Shown here one piece after another: positions 34,576 through 43,239 of a stretch of DNA of 43,412 bases. Source of the stretch: Methanocalculus taiwanensis. GTDB taxonomy: Archaea; Halobacteriota; Methanomicrobia; Methanomicrobiales; Methanocorpusculaceae. Position 1 is the first letter of the stretch. The number at the start of each line of letters is the position of its first letter. The notes beneath the pieces are model-generated. The model was not told the DNA's origin and did no database searches. It saw nothing but the letters and a program-made list of their open reading frames with translations. The translations under genes were made by a program, and so were the position numbers. The stretch is from NCBI RefSeq assembly GCF_024372745.1, contig NZ_VOTZ01000022.1:1-43412 (forward strand), given 5' to 3'.

Positions 34576-36615
34576 ATGACAGGGAGGCATACATCAGGCC
34601 GGGATGCCTATACGCTCCTCTCGGCATATGGCGTACCGGTGCCACAGGATGGTATTGCGACAAACCAAGACGAGGCTGTGGAGATTGCCAGAAGGATCGG
34701 GTTTCCGGTTGTATTGAAGATCGAGTCACCGGATATCCTGCATAAGAGCGATGTTGCCGGAGTACTGCCTGGGATTTCGGATGAAGAAGGGGCGCGGCGG
34801 GGATATGCCGAGCTGACCTACAGGGCGGGGACTCTCCGGCCCGATGCAGAGATCACGGGGGTCCGGATAGAGGAGCAGGCAGCACCGGGCCTGGAGATCC
34901 TGATTGGGGGAGCAACCGATCCGGCATTTGGAAAAACGATCACTGTCGGGCTCGGCGGAAAACTGGTAGAGCTTCTTGGGGATACAAGCATCCGGATCCT
35001 CCCAATCGACAGAGAGGAGATCCGCTCGATGATCCGGGAGATCCGGGGATACCACCTGATAAAAGGATTTCGTGACGAGCCTCCACGAGACGAAGAGGCG
35101 CTTCTTTCTGCAATTGAGAGAGCAGCAGCACTATTCCTCGATCACCCCGAATTCACCGAGTTTGATATCAACCCCTTAATCCTCTATGATGATGGATGTA
35201 TCGCTGTTGATGCCCGGTTCATCGCCGGGGAGGCGCATGAGGAGGAGGGGATCTCTGTCCGGCCGCTTGATCCCGCCATACTGAAACCCCGGTCAATTGC
35301 AGTCGTCGGCGCAAGCCCTGACCAGGGGAAGATCGGATATACGATCACGAGAAACCTCCTCTCATTTCCGGGATCGCTCTATCCGGTGAATCCAAAACAC
35401 GAGCAGATCCTTGGAAGGAAGGCATATCCAAGGGTAACAGACATTCCCGGATCCCTTGATATGGTGGTGATAGCGGTGCCTGCGGCGGTAGTGCCATCGA
35501 TCATTGCTGACTGTGCCAAAAAAAATGTGAAGACGGCGGTTATCATATCATTCGGGTTCCGGGAGTCAGGAGAAGAAGGAAGGCGGCTTGAAGAGGAGAT
35601 AGTCAGTATAGCACGAACCGGGGGGCTCCGGATCGTGGGACCAAACAGCCTTGGAATCATGGTGCCGCCGGAGCAGATCAACACCACATTCAGCAACAAT
35701 TCCGCAAGCCCCGGACCATGTGGATTCATCTCCCAGAGCGGGGCATTGATTACGACGATTGTGGACTGGAGCGTTACCGAGGATATCGGGTTTTCTGCTG
35801 TGATCAGTGCAGGAAATCAGTCGGATATCAGCTTTGTCGATTACATCGACCTCCTTGCCCGTGATGAGAAGACCAGGGTAATCCTCCTGTATATCGAGGA
35901 GATTCGTGAGGGTAAGCGGTTTCTTGAGACTGTGGCACGGGTATCAGCTGAAAAACCCATTGTTGCGATCAAGGCAGGCAGCTCCAGGATCGGCCGGGCA
36001 GCTGCGGCATCCCATACCGGTTCGCTTTCCGGAGACTACCAGACCTATCGAGCGGCATTCCGGCAGGCAGGAGTTGTTCCTGCCGACTCGATCAGGTCCG
36101 CCTTCCAGATAGGGGGTATACTCGCAGGGCAGGGCGTTCCAGGAGGGAGGAGGGCTGTTGTCGTTACAAGTGCAGGAGGGTTTGCTGTTCTCTCATCAGA
36201 TTATGCCGAGAGAAATGGCATAGATCTCGTCCCTCTCCCCGAAAAAGTACATGCAGAGATGGATGCAATCCTCCCGCCGGGATGGAGCGGCAGAAACCCG
36301 ATTGATATGATCGGTGACTCAACTGCGGGGCGGTTTGCCCGTGTCTTTGATATTCTCCTTGAAAATCAGGAATTCTGGGATAGTGTGATTATCATATCCG
36401 CTCCGACTGCAATCGCAGATCCAAAACAGCTGGCACTTGAGATCGTGCGGTTTTCAGAACATACCAAGAATATGGTGCTAGCCGCTCTGCCGGGAGGCGA
36501 TTCCGTGAAGCCCGGCTTCCCGGTCCTGAGGAGAGGCGGAGTGCCGGCTTTCTCTGAAGTAGAAGATCTCTTCAGATCAGTCGGGGAGATCCTTCTGACA
36601 ACACGGCGCGGCTGA
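34576..36615 (+). CDS. ADP-forming acyl-CoA synthetase, beta-alpha fused
   Basis: 679 residues. Residues 1-225 are the ATP-grasp (beta) domain, with His56 in ILHKSDV, which in the family relays phosphate; from about 232 on follows the alpha part (CoA-binding Rossmann SIAVVGASPDQGKIGY, then succinyl-CoA-ligase-like), with His480 in ASHTGSLSG, the phospho-His. The ATG at 34576 has GGAG six bases upstream; reading to TTG 34552 is not needed. The beta-alpha order is reversed from the more familiar alpha-beta fusion. It would make or use acyl-CoA with ADP/ATP. Substrate (acetate, aryl acids) is not decided by sequence. Confidence 0.88.
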   Translation: MTGRHTSGRDAYTLLSAYGVPVPQDGIATNQDEAVEIARRIGFPVVLKIESPDILHKSDVAGVLPGISDEEGARRGYAELTYRAGTLRPDAEITGVRIEEQAAPGLEILIGGATDPAFGKTITVGLGGKLVELLGDTSIRILPIDREEIRSMIREIRGYHLIKGFRDEPPRDEEALLSAIERAAALFLDHPEFTEFDINPLILYDDGCIAVDARFIAGEAHEEEGISVRPLDPAILKPRSIAVVGASPDQGKIGYTITRNLLSFPGSLYPVNPKHEQILGRKAYPRVTDIPGSLDMVVIAVPAAVVPSIIADCAKKNVKTAVIISFGFRESGEEGRRLEEEIVSIARTGGLRIVGPNSLGIMVPPEQINTTFSNNSASPGPCGFISQSGALITTIVDWSVTEDIGFSAVISAGNQSDISFVDYIDLLARDEKTRVILLYIEEIREGKRFLETVARVSAEKPIVAIKAGSSRIGRAAAASHTGSLSGDYQTYRAAFRQAGVVPADSIRSAFQIGGILAGQGVPGGRRAVVVTSAGGFAVLSSDYAERNGIDLVPLPEKVHAEMDAILPPGWSGRNPIDMIGDSTAGRFARVFDILLENQEFWDSVIIISAPTAIADPKQLALEIVRFSEHTKNMVLAALPGGDSVKPGFPVLRRGGVPAFSEVEDLFRSVGEILLTTRRG

Positions 36616-36616
36616 T

Positions 36617-37450
36617 TCAGTGGTGAAGCGGAGACTTAAGGGCACGGGGGAGAGCCTCTTTACTGGTTACCACAACAGATGAGCGCTCAAGCATCAGGTT
36701 CACATGTTCGTTCTGTCCAACATGCCTGAAATCGGTTCTGAGGGAAACAACAGGAATCCCTTTCGCATACGCATATCCAATCTCCCATGCGCAACCAGAG
36801 TCGGCATCAGCTCCATCAATTATAGCAACTATCCAGTCTGTTTTTTGAAGGGCATCACAATGAGACCGGAAGATATGATCTATTGCATCCCGATTCCGGC
36901 TTGCTGAATCCAGACCCACCTCCTGGGGAAGATACACCTCAAAACAATGGGTCGCAAGCAGATCCCTGATCAATTCATTGTACTTTCGTTCTGCTTCGGT
37001 GAAGAGCGGTGACGCGAGATAGACCCTGTACCGTGCGAAATCAAACGCATCTATGGCCGGTATTTCCGGGAACCGGGAGAGAAACACACCCCTGTGAGTT
37101 AATTTTTCTTCCGGGCCGTACCATGTGGTGTTCACGCCGCAGGTGGGTGATGAATCTGCCCCGATGATACAGAGTGGCTCCCCACGCTGGAGAATGATCT
37201 GCCGCACCTCAATTTCGAGCCGATCGATGATGAGTTCAAATTCAGGGGTATTCAGCCGCTCTGTGAATGTTCCGGGAGTCCGGTTCTTTCCGAGATAGAG
37301 CGTCTCTGCGCAGGGGAGCGCTACAACCTCAAGCCCGAATGCCGAGCACCGTTTCAGGCAGGCAGCATATGCCCTGAGATCCTCGTCCCGCGTAATTCCT
37401 TCAGCCCGGAGCGAGGGATCGAGGATACAGGGTGCAACCATCACATACAT
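36617..37450 (-). CDS. TudS-like desulfidase fused to nucleoside 2-deoxyribosyltransferase
   Basis: 277 residues from ATG 37450; longer readings overlap tsr3. Residues 1-135 match the TudS/DUF523-related group: Cys8 (APCILDPSLRAEG), Cys47 (ALPCAETLYLGKNRTPG) and Cys104 (SSPTCGVNTTW), with Ser100 and Glu49 nearby. In TudS three Cys at very like spacing hold a 4Fe-4S cluster that removes sulfur from thiouracil. Residues 140-277 match nucleoside 2-deoxyribosyltransferase: VYLASPLF, the Asp in TDWIVAIID, and DADSGCAWEIGYAYAKGIPVV with likely catalytic Glu223. It probably works on thiolated bases or nucleosides. Chemistry is inferred. Confidence 0.72.
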   Translation of the reverse strand: MYVMVAPCILDPSLRAEGITRDEDLRAYAACLKRCSAFGLEVVALPCAETLYLGKNRTPGTFTERLNTPEFELIIDRLEIEVRQIILQRGEPLCIIGADSSPTCGVNTTWYGPEEKLTHRGVFLSRFPEIPAIDAFDFARYRVYLASPLFTEAERKYNELIRDLLATHCFEVYLPQEVGLDSASRNRDAIDHIFRSHCDALQKTDWIVAIIDGADADSGCAWEIGYAYAKGIPVVSLRTDFRHVGQNEHVNLMLERSSVVVTSKEALPRALKSPLHH

Positions 37451-37526
37451 AGAGTCAGTATTGGAACTGATCATTGATGGATTGATCGCGGTGCTTGATG
37501 TGATATGAAGATTAGACACTACTATC

Positions 37527-38021
37527 ATGATCCCTCTCATCTCATACCGCGACAACACCTGCGATCCCAGGAAATGTACGATCAAGCGGCTCGAGCGGTA
37601 TGGACTTGTCAGGATTGTCCCGACATTCCGGCAGGTACCAAAAGGGACGCTCCTCCTTGATCCGACAGCCGGGGTTGTCATATCGCCTGCCGACCGGATA
37701 TGGATCCGTTCGATCACCGCCCTCGACTGTTCATGGGAGGTGCTTGAACGGGAAGAGCTCTCACAGTTCCGTGGGCGGAGGGCACTTCCGTTTCTGGTCG
37801 CAGCAAATCCGGTAAATTTCGGAAAGCCTTTTGTCCTCTCATCAGTCGAAGCGCTTGCCGCGGCATTGATCATCCTCGGTGAGCGCAATCAGGCAGAACT
37901 GATCCTTTCAAAAGTGCCGTTTGGTATCCGGTTCCTCGAAGTGAATGCCGAGCCGCTTGCAGAGTATGCAGCAGCTGTGGATAGTGCCGGAGTGCTCGCT
38001 GTGCAGGCTGAATACCTCTGA
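37527..38021 (+). CDS. tsr3: Tsr3-type rRNA aminocarboxypropyltransferase
   Basis: A 164-residue DUF367 protein. The RDNTCDPRKCT start, LDPTAGVVISPAD, ALDCSWEVL, LPFLVAANPVNFGKP and SSVEALAAALIILG are the family's SAM and RNA sites. It adds an acp group to a conserved small-subunit rRNA position, a late step of ribosome assembly. ATG 37527 is the first base after a divergent 76-base gap shared with the TudS-NDT gene. The gap has a TATA-like GATATGAAG on the plus strand. It ends next to the stop of the Nramp-C gene. Confidence 0.92.
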   Translation: MIPLISYRDNTCDPRKCTIKRLERYGLVRIVPTFRQVPKGTLLLDPTAGVVISPADRIWIRSITALDCSWEVLEREELSQFRGRRALPFLVAANPVNFGKPFVLSSVEALAAALIILGERNQAELILSKVPFGIRFLEVNAEPLAEYAAAVDSAGVLAVQAEYL

Positions 38022-39122
38022 TTACGGCTCGCCTTTCTCTGCTTCAAGCTCGGGATCGATCTCTTTTCTGATCCAGCAGACGAGATCTTTCATATCAATC
38101 TCCTTCTTGTACTGGTTCTCGATCACAAGGTACAGGATCAGCCCGGCTGCCGTGACCACCGACATCGGAAGGAGTGTTGCGCGAATGACGTCTAAAATCT
38201 CTGTAAAAGGAGTTCCAATCGTAAAAAGCGGCAGGATCACCAGGATATGAAGCGCTTCAGCTGCTACCCCGAGGATAGCGAGACGGAGCGGCGTGAGCGG
38301 CAGCCACCGCCTCCCGGCGAGACCACCCAGTATTCCGGCGACAATCGTTGCAACCGCACAGGGAAGAGCGGTCCAGCCCCCAAGCGAGTACCGGTAGAGA
38401 CCGCCGATTGCACCGGCTGCCGCCCCGGCTATGGGGCCTCCGATGAGTCCGGCGAGGATCGGGCCGAGATCCCGGAAATTCAGGAGGACTCCTTCAAAGT
38501 TAAAACCCCGGAATGTTCCATAAATTGAGAGTGTTCCAAAGATAAGAATCAGCCAGAGGAGATCGGTTTTATTTGCAACCCCCTTCCTGAATGCCGATGC
38601 AAGATCTGATCTGACAAAGACAAAAAGAACGAGAAGAACCATGGCAAGCCGCTCCATCAACGGAACCCCAAATGCCAGGATCGTCGCCTCTTCGAGAAGA
38701 GCGACGAGGAGGAATACCCCTGATCCGATCGCCATCACAGCAAGCCAGATACGGGATCCCCGATGTTCCCTTGGAAGATTATTATCGATATAGATCAACG
38801 CAAAGCCGATGACCGCAAAGAGGATCGATGAGACGACAGAGACATTCTTGATAACTGCTTCCGGGCGTCCGATGAAGATTGCAGCCATGATGATCACAGA
38901 GAAAGCAAGAAGGATCAGCCTGTAGAGTTTCTTTGCCGGTATCTGAATACCACCCGCTTCACGGAGAATTCCACAGACTGCACGCGCACGCCCGTCCATA
39001 CCGGAGATTGCAGCACCCGCAAGTAGTATGAACGAAGAAAGGACAAATACCGGAGCTGCAAGGGGTATTGTCATAAAGAGATGTGTTGAGACGGCAATAG
39101 CCGAGATGACCTCTTCATTCAT
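38022..39122 (-). CDS. Nramp-like C-terminal half fused to a 5TMR-LYT sensor domain
   Basis: 366 residues. Residues 1-145 have four helices (about 9-40, 66-84, 95-113, 125-145) that fit Nramp TM8-11: the region after TM8, GMDGRARAVCGILR, is like the Nramp motif with a charged patch. Residues 155-345 match 5TMR-LYT, the membrane part of LytS-type sensor kinases: NFRDLGPILAGLIGGPIAG, GAIGGLYRYSLGG and AGILGGLAGRRW. A charged tail ends it; no kinase domain follows. The ATG overlaps the stop of the preceding gene (ATGA), so the two are co-translated. A joint transport-sensing role is inferred. Confidence 0.72.
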   Translation of the reverse strand: MNEEVISAIAVSTHLFMTIPLAAPVFVLSSFILLAGAAISGMDGRARAVCGILREAGGIQIPAKKLYRLILLAFSVIIMAAIFIGRPEAVIKNVSVVSSILFAVIGFALIYIDNNLPREHRGSRIWLAVMAIGSGVFLLVALLEEATILAFGVPLMERLAMVLLVLFVFVRSDLASAFRKGVANKTDLLWLILIFGTLSIYGTFRGFNFEGVLLNFRDLGPILAGLIGGPIAGAAAGAIGGLYRYSLGGWTALPCAVATIVAGILGGLAGRRWLPLTPLRLAILGVAAEALHILVILPLFTIGTPFTEILDVIRATLLPMSVVTAAGLILYLVIENQYKKEIDMKDLVCWIRKEIDPELEAEKGEP

Positions 39123-39940
39123 GTGGTGGATTGAAGGCTGTACCCGGCCCCTATCGCCAGGAATACAAAACTCATGAGGCCGATAAGCCCAAATCCGATT
39201 AAGAGATCGGTTTTGACAATCCGCATCTTCTCGGGAAGATCGGTGATGCAGGGTTTTCCACCGGTCTTCTCATGAAGCCAGACCGAATAGAGGAGGAGGT
39301 TTAATCCTGCGCCAACCGCTCCAAGAAGGGCCATGATCTCGATATAATAGTGGGGATCCAGATGCGGAATGAGTCCTGCTGCAACCTCGGTTACCGGAAC
39401 ATGAAGGGCAAGAAGGCTGAAGAGTATACCGATAAAGAGGAGGATCATCATCCCGATGATCACCCGCTCCAGCCGCTCATAGCTTCCTTTCCAGAGGATA
39501 AAGAGGATCAGGGCAAGCGTTGCAATCGCGATTACCTGGATCGGGATCTCGAAGGGGAGCAGGTAATAGAGGAAATGCGCTGCGATGATGAGGAATCCCC
39601 CATATGCAAGCATCTCGAGGATATAGATGATCGTGATGAAGGTGACTTCCCAGTTCCGTGGCCCGGGAATTGACCGAAGACCTGAGAAGATCGTCTTTCC
39701 TGTAGAAAGTGTATATCGGGCGATCCCATATGCAAAGGCATACTTATAGATGAGCGCGACTGCAAAGACCCAGAGGAGGCCATAGCCGGTATGCAGCCCG
39801 GCATTGATGATCTCAACAAGCCCCGATTCGCCTGATACCTCAAGTGCAAGGATAAAGACCGGACCTAGAAAAAAGAAGCGTTCCGCAAGCTGCCTTCGGA
39901 AAGAAGTGATTAAGGCGGGAAGGGATGTTTGGATCTGCAC
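39119..39940 (-). CDS. Nramp-like divalent metal transporter, N-terminal half, degenerate motifs
   Basis: 273 residues, about seven helices. TM1 aligns with Nramp TM1 (FLGPVFILALEV...EIINAG), but DPGN is replaced by GESG (37-40). TM6 also aligns (LLGAVGAGLNLLLYSVWL), but the metal-binding MPH is AGL. So both unwound binding segments are altered and normal Mn/Fe transport is unlikely. The chain stops after TM7, and the next gene continues with TM8-11. The start is GTG 39940; a TATA-like CTTATATTA (about 39962-39970) lies about 25 bases upstream, so the mRNA is probably leaderless. Confidence 0.75.
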   Translation of the reverse strand: MQIQTSLPALITSFRRQLAERFFFLGPVFILALEVSGESGLVEIINAGLHTGYGLLWVFAVALIYKYAFAYGIARYTLSTGKTIFSGLRSIPGPRNWEVTFITIIYILEMLAYGGFLIIAAHFLYYLLPFEIPIQVIAIATLALILFILWKGSYERLERVIIGMMILLFIGILFSLLALHVPVTEVAAGLIPHLDPHYYIEIMALLGAVGAGLNLLLYSVWLHEKTGGKPCITDLPEKMRIVKTDLLIGFGLIGLMSFVFLAIGAGYSLQSTT

Positions 39941-39976
39941 CCAGTACTATTGTCATTTGTGTAATATAAGATCCGA

Positions 39977-40501
39977 TCAGATACGCACCATATATCCGGC
40001 TGATCTGATCATCCTGATGACCGCATCATCCCACTGGGAATCGGAGAGCCGTTCAAGATTATGAGCTTTTTCTGCGAAAATACTGAGCAGAACGGGATCA
40101 TCTGAAGCAAGATGTCGTGATTCCATGATCCTCCCTGCCCGCCTCCCGCCACCATCAAGGATGAGCATACGCCAGCACCCATAATCGCGGCAGATATCAG
40201 GGCGGGTTGCATGAACGCAGCAGTAGCCTTTCTCTTCCTTTTGTATGAAACGGAAGAAGGGGCATGCCTGGGGGCGGTTGGTGAAGGTGTTCTTCTCAAG
40301 TTTTTCATCAAGAAAGAGGGCTGTTTTATCGGGATCGATCGTGACCGTTGTCCTCTCGCCCGAATAGCGGTTCCTGACGACATACCGGAGATTGCCAAGA
40401 TCAGATTCTATTACATGGACAATGCCAAGGTGGCTACAACAGTCGCCGCACTGGCTGCATTCAAATGACAGGTCTATCCCTCCATACCTACTCTCATGCA
40501 T
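39977..40501 (-). CDS. YkgJ-family cysteine-cluster protein
   Basis: 174 residues with the family's Cys pattern: Cys15, Cys18, Cys21, Cys22 (FECSQCGDCCSH), then a Cys in QACPFF and the Cys-rich CCVHATRPDICRDYGC. These bind a metal or Fe-S cluster. The family is thought to take part in metal or Fe-S-dependent modification, but its activity is unknown. It overlaps the methyltransferase gene by 8 bases, and the Nramp-like gene starts 36 bases on, though that gene has its own promoter-like signal. Confidence 0.85.
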   Translation of the reverse strand: MHESRYGGIDLSFECSQCGDCCSHLGIVHVIESDLGNLRYVVRNRYSGERTTVTIDPDKTALFLDEKLEKNTFTNRPQACPFFRFIQKEEKGYCCVHATRPDICRDYGCWRMLILDGGGRRAGRIMESRHLASDDPVLLSIFAEKAHNLERLSDSQWDDAVIRMIRSAGYMVRI

Positions 40502-41228
40502 CTATCCCAAAGACCCAGATTGCCCATCCAAAGGCTTCCCTCCCATAAACAAGATATTCATCCTGGATTTTACAGAGGTACTCTTCCATCTCTTCCCTAT
40601 CAGGATCTGAAGGGTGCTCGTCAAGCCATCGGATGCATTGCTGCCAGATGGCACTCTCATAGCGGTCATGGTCGTCAGGAGATGCCCTGATCACTCCACG
40701 TAACCTGAGCCCGAGGTCACGGGCAGCAGCGACAAGACCGTACTCGGTTGGGATCTCCTGCCACTGGACGGCAAATTCGGGTGGAACGCGATCACTCTGC
40801 CAGTACCGATCCCCGATAACAATGATGCCACCGGGTTTGGTGAGAGACTCAAGGTGAGCGATTGCCGGGACTGCTCCCCCGAATATAAAGGCAGAGCCAA
40901 TTGCAACAGTACAGTCAGCGGCTTCTTCCGGCTCCCACACGGCGGCATCCCTTTCGATGATCTGAATCAGATCTGTTGCGCCTTTTTCAGCGATTGCTCT
41001 TTTTCCTGCCTCAACAGACTCTTTTCGCAGTTCGACACCGGTTCCTTTGATTGTATATGCGTCATGCCAGAATGAGAGGAGCGTTCCATTTCCGCAGCCG
41101 AGATCGTATACAACATCACCTTTCCTGATCCCGGCAAGCTCTCCTGCATGCAGAATCATCTCTCGCGTAACCGGATTCATCAGGGAGAGGTGTGACTGGG
41201 CAATTGTTTCGATCTCAAACGGGTGCAT
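40494..41228 (-). CDS. Class I SAM-dependent methyltransferase
   Basis: A 244-residue Rossmann methyltransferase. Motif I is VVYDLGCGNGTLL (about 39-51), an acidic residue ends beta-2 (GVELRKES), DAAVWEPEEAADCTVAIG is the post-motif region, and LTKPGGIIVIGDRYW is motif IV/V-like. Substrate unknown; the LGCGNG start and the later WQEIPTEYGLVAAARDLG helix resemble small-molecule methyltransferases. AGGAGATGAGG precedes the ATG, a good ribosome site. It is paired with YkgJ by overlapping frames. Confidence 0.85.
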   Translation of the reverse strand: MHPFEIETIAQSHLSLMNPVTREMILHAGELAGIRKGDVVYDLGCGNGTLLSFWHDAYTIKGTGVELRKESVEAGKRAIAEKGATDLIQIIERDAAVWEPEEAADCTVAIGSAFIFGGAVPAIAHLESLTKPGGIIVIGDRYWQSDRVPPEFAVQWQEIPTEYGLVAAARDLGLRLRGVIRASPDDHDRYESAIWQQCIRWLDEHPSDPDREEMEEYLCKIQDEYLVYGREAFGWAIWVFGIDA

Positions 41229-41286
41229 GGTACTTCCTCATCTCCTGATTATATTCTTCTTCCGGAAAAAAGTGAGTGGATAATGA

Positions 41287-42273
41287 TCACCCGATTGTAA
41301 CCTCTTCATCAAAAAGCAGCATATGTTCCGGTGAGAGCCTGCCGAGCACCGCAAGCGAGTAGGTGCGGAAGAATGTGATGAACGGCACCGAGATCAGGAG
41401 TACTACCGGAATTGCGATGATAAGGTAGGGAATTGCCAATAGAAGGAGGAGATGGATGTTTGCAATCTGTATCACGGCATACAGTACAAATCCGATCACT
41501 GCAAAGGGAATGGCAAGTATCGCAAGTGCCAGGAGGGTCAGGATAATGAGAACAAAACCCCCACCCAGTGCCGCGAGGAACCGGACGACGAGGTAGATGA
41601 TCCCCTGCATCCATTGGGTGCTTATAATTCCATAGAACTCCCTCCATCCATCAATCACGCCACAATCGTTCTCGATCATGATCGGCACCACAAAATCTAT
41701 GGTGATCAGCTGGATAATGCCGATGATGACCGCTGTTACCAGGATGATCGGAAGGAATACAAGGAGGGAAAATGCCAGTGAGATGCCGCCTGCCGGACCC
41801 GCGATACCTCCGGCTATGATGATAAGCGGTATGATAAGTGCGGCAAGAAGCAGCAGGAAGAGAAGCGCAACTCCAATTTCAAAAAGGAAGACCCTTCCCC
41901 CCTTCTCTGCACGCGGCCAGAAGTAGTGCCGTATCTTTACATCCCCTGTTCGTATGCAGTCAACAAAGACGAACTGGATGATCGATCCGATCAGCATGAA
42001 GAGAAGGGCGAGAGCTATGATCAGGAGGATGATGGCGATGATAAGCCCGGCCATATCCGGCAGTGCATCGGGAACAATAAAACCATCGAAAGCATCTGAG
42101 GGAAAGTCGCTTTCTGAGGACCATGCCGGCTGCGGGAACCCGGCGCCACCCCAGCCGATGAAGAGGGAGATAAGGGCGATGCGGAGCCAGACTCCTTTCC
42201 TGAAGGGCCAGAGGAGATCCCGCGTGCGCCTGATCGCTGAATCGATCTCAGAGAGGGCAAAATACTCTGTCAT
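41287..42273 (-). CDS. Multi-pass membrane protein of unknown function
   Basis: 328 residues. After a soluble start (ALSEIDSAIRRTRDLLWPFRKGVWLRIALISLFIGWGG) follow six or so long helices, between about 75 and 300. One helix group is rich in Ile/Leu/Ala, and the loop DFVVPIMIENDCGVIDGWREFYG is well structured. This plan resembles archaeal proteins related to the glycerophosphodiester-phosphodiesterase membrane domain (UPF0259-like), so a membrane organisation role is possible. I do not assign a function. The gap 42274-42342 shows nothing else. Confidence 0.6.
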   Translation of the reverse strand: MTEYFALSEIDSAIRRTRDLLWPFRKGVWLRIALISLFIGWGGAGFPQPAWSSESDFPSDAFDGFIVPDALPDMAGLIIAIILLIIALALLFMLIGSIIQFVFVDCIRTGDVKIRHYFWPRAEKGGRVFLFEIGVALLFLLLLAALIIPLIIIAGGIAGPAGGISLAFSLLVFLPIILVTAVIIGIIQLITIDFVVPIMIENDCGVIDGWREFYGIISTQWMQGIIYLVVRFLAALGGGFVLIILTLLALAILAIPFAVIGFVLYAVIQIANIHLLLLLAIPYLIIAIPVVLLISVPFITFFRTYSLAVLGRLSPEHMLLFDEEVTIG

Positions 42274-42342
42274 TGTTCAACCGTTCGTTTCGGTTTAAGA
42301 TAAAGATGATGAGAAGAGGAGGGGGAGATAGGGAGATCTGCT

Positions 42343-43239
42343 TCACCGGGATTCATCGGGTGCATCATTGAGATCATCAAAGAAGTCGGATGTAACCAGA
42401 TCATCCAGGTCACCCAGATCGTCCAGGCTGACATCTTCGCGCCTTTGCCCGGGAAAGAGCTTTGCCATCAGCATATCAGAGAGCTTCCGCAGCCTCTCCC
42501 CCATCACTTTTACCTGTGTTGTATCATGAATGTGAACGGCATACTTGGCAACGGTTCCATCGGTATCGAAGATTGGATGAATGCCGATATCATACCAGGA
42601 TCCCGCAAACTCTTCTTCGTACTTCAGCGAATAGTTCAGAATTGGCGGCAGCGTTTTGCCTCCCATCGTCGGGGAGAGATACCCGGATTCAACCATCTCT
42701 GATACCGCAGATCCAATAAGCTCGTCAATCTCTCTTCCGGCACGTTTTGCGAGGGCTTCATTTACGGCAAGGAACAATCCACTCTTATCCATGACAAAAT
42801 GGAGATCATGGGTCTCGTTGAGGAGTACGCGGATGATCTCTGCCTGTTCGCGGACAATCCTCTCCATCGCATGCTTGTAAAAAGCCATCTCGATGGTAGT
42901 CTTCAGCTCCTGCTCACGGACGGGTTTCAGGATATACCCAAACGGCTCCGTAAGTTTAGCTTCATTAATATACTGATCATCCGAGAACGCTGTCAGAAAA
43001 ATGACTGGAATCTTATAGCTCATCCGTATCTCTTCAGCAGCCTCAATTCCGCTCATCTCCCCGGCAAGCATAATATCCATCAGGATAAGATCAGGGTGGA
43101 GCTCACCTGCTTTTTGTACTGCCAGTTCTCCTGTCGGGGCAACCCCGCAGATGGAGTATCCCATATCCTCAAGGCTGCTCTTCAATGCCATCGCGGTGAT
43201 GGCTTCATCTTCAACGATCATTATAGTAGCTTTCGTCAA
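42343..43239 (-). CDS. Response regulator with PAS output domain
   Basis: 298 residues. Receiver domain (1-120): Asp11, phospho-acceptor Asp55 (LILMDIML), Thr83 and Lys105 (YILKPV) are all present. A coiled helix links it to a PAS domain (about 140-250: LNETHDLHFVMDKSGLFLAVNEALAKR), then a charged tail. No DNA-binding or kinase domain is seen, so the output may be protein-protein. The start is TTG 43239, with GGAGGAGG eight bases upstream; ATG 43221 is a weaker option as it clips the first strand. The kinase partner is unknown; the PAS-GAF kinase 14 kb away is a candidate. Confidence 0.88.
   Translation of the reverse strand: MTKATIMIVEDEAITAMALKSSLEDMGYSICGVAPTGELAVQKAGELHPDLILMDIMLAGEMSGIEAAEEIRMSYKIPVIFLTAFSDDQYINEAKLTEPFGYILKPVREQELKTTIEMAFYKHAMERIVREQAEIIRVLLNETHDLHFVMDKSGLFLAVNEALAKRAGREIDELIGSAVSEMVESGYLSPTMGGKTLPPILNYSLKYEEEFAGSWYDIGIHPIFDTDGTVAKYAVHIHDTTQVKVMGERLRKLSDMLMAKLFPGQRREDVSLDDLGDLDDLVTSDFFDDLNDAPDESR

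Noticed and set aside
37451-37888. Longer 5-prime extension of the TudS-NDT frame
   Set aside because: It runs antisense to tsr3, which is well supported, and the conserved region begins at about 37450.
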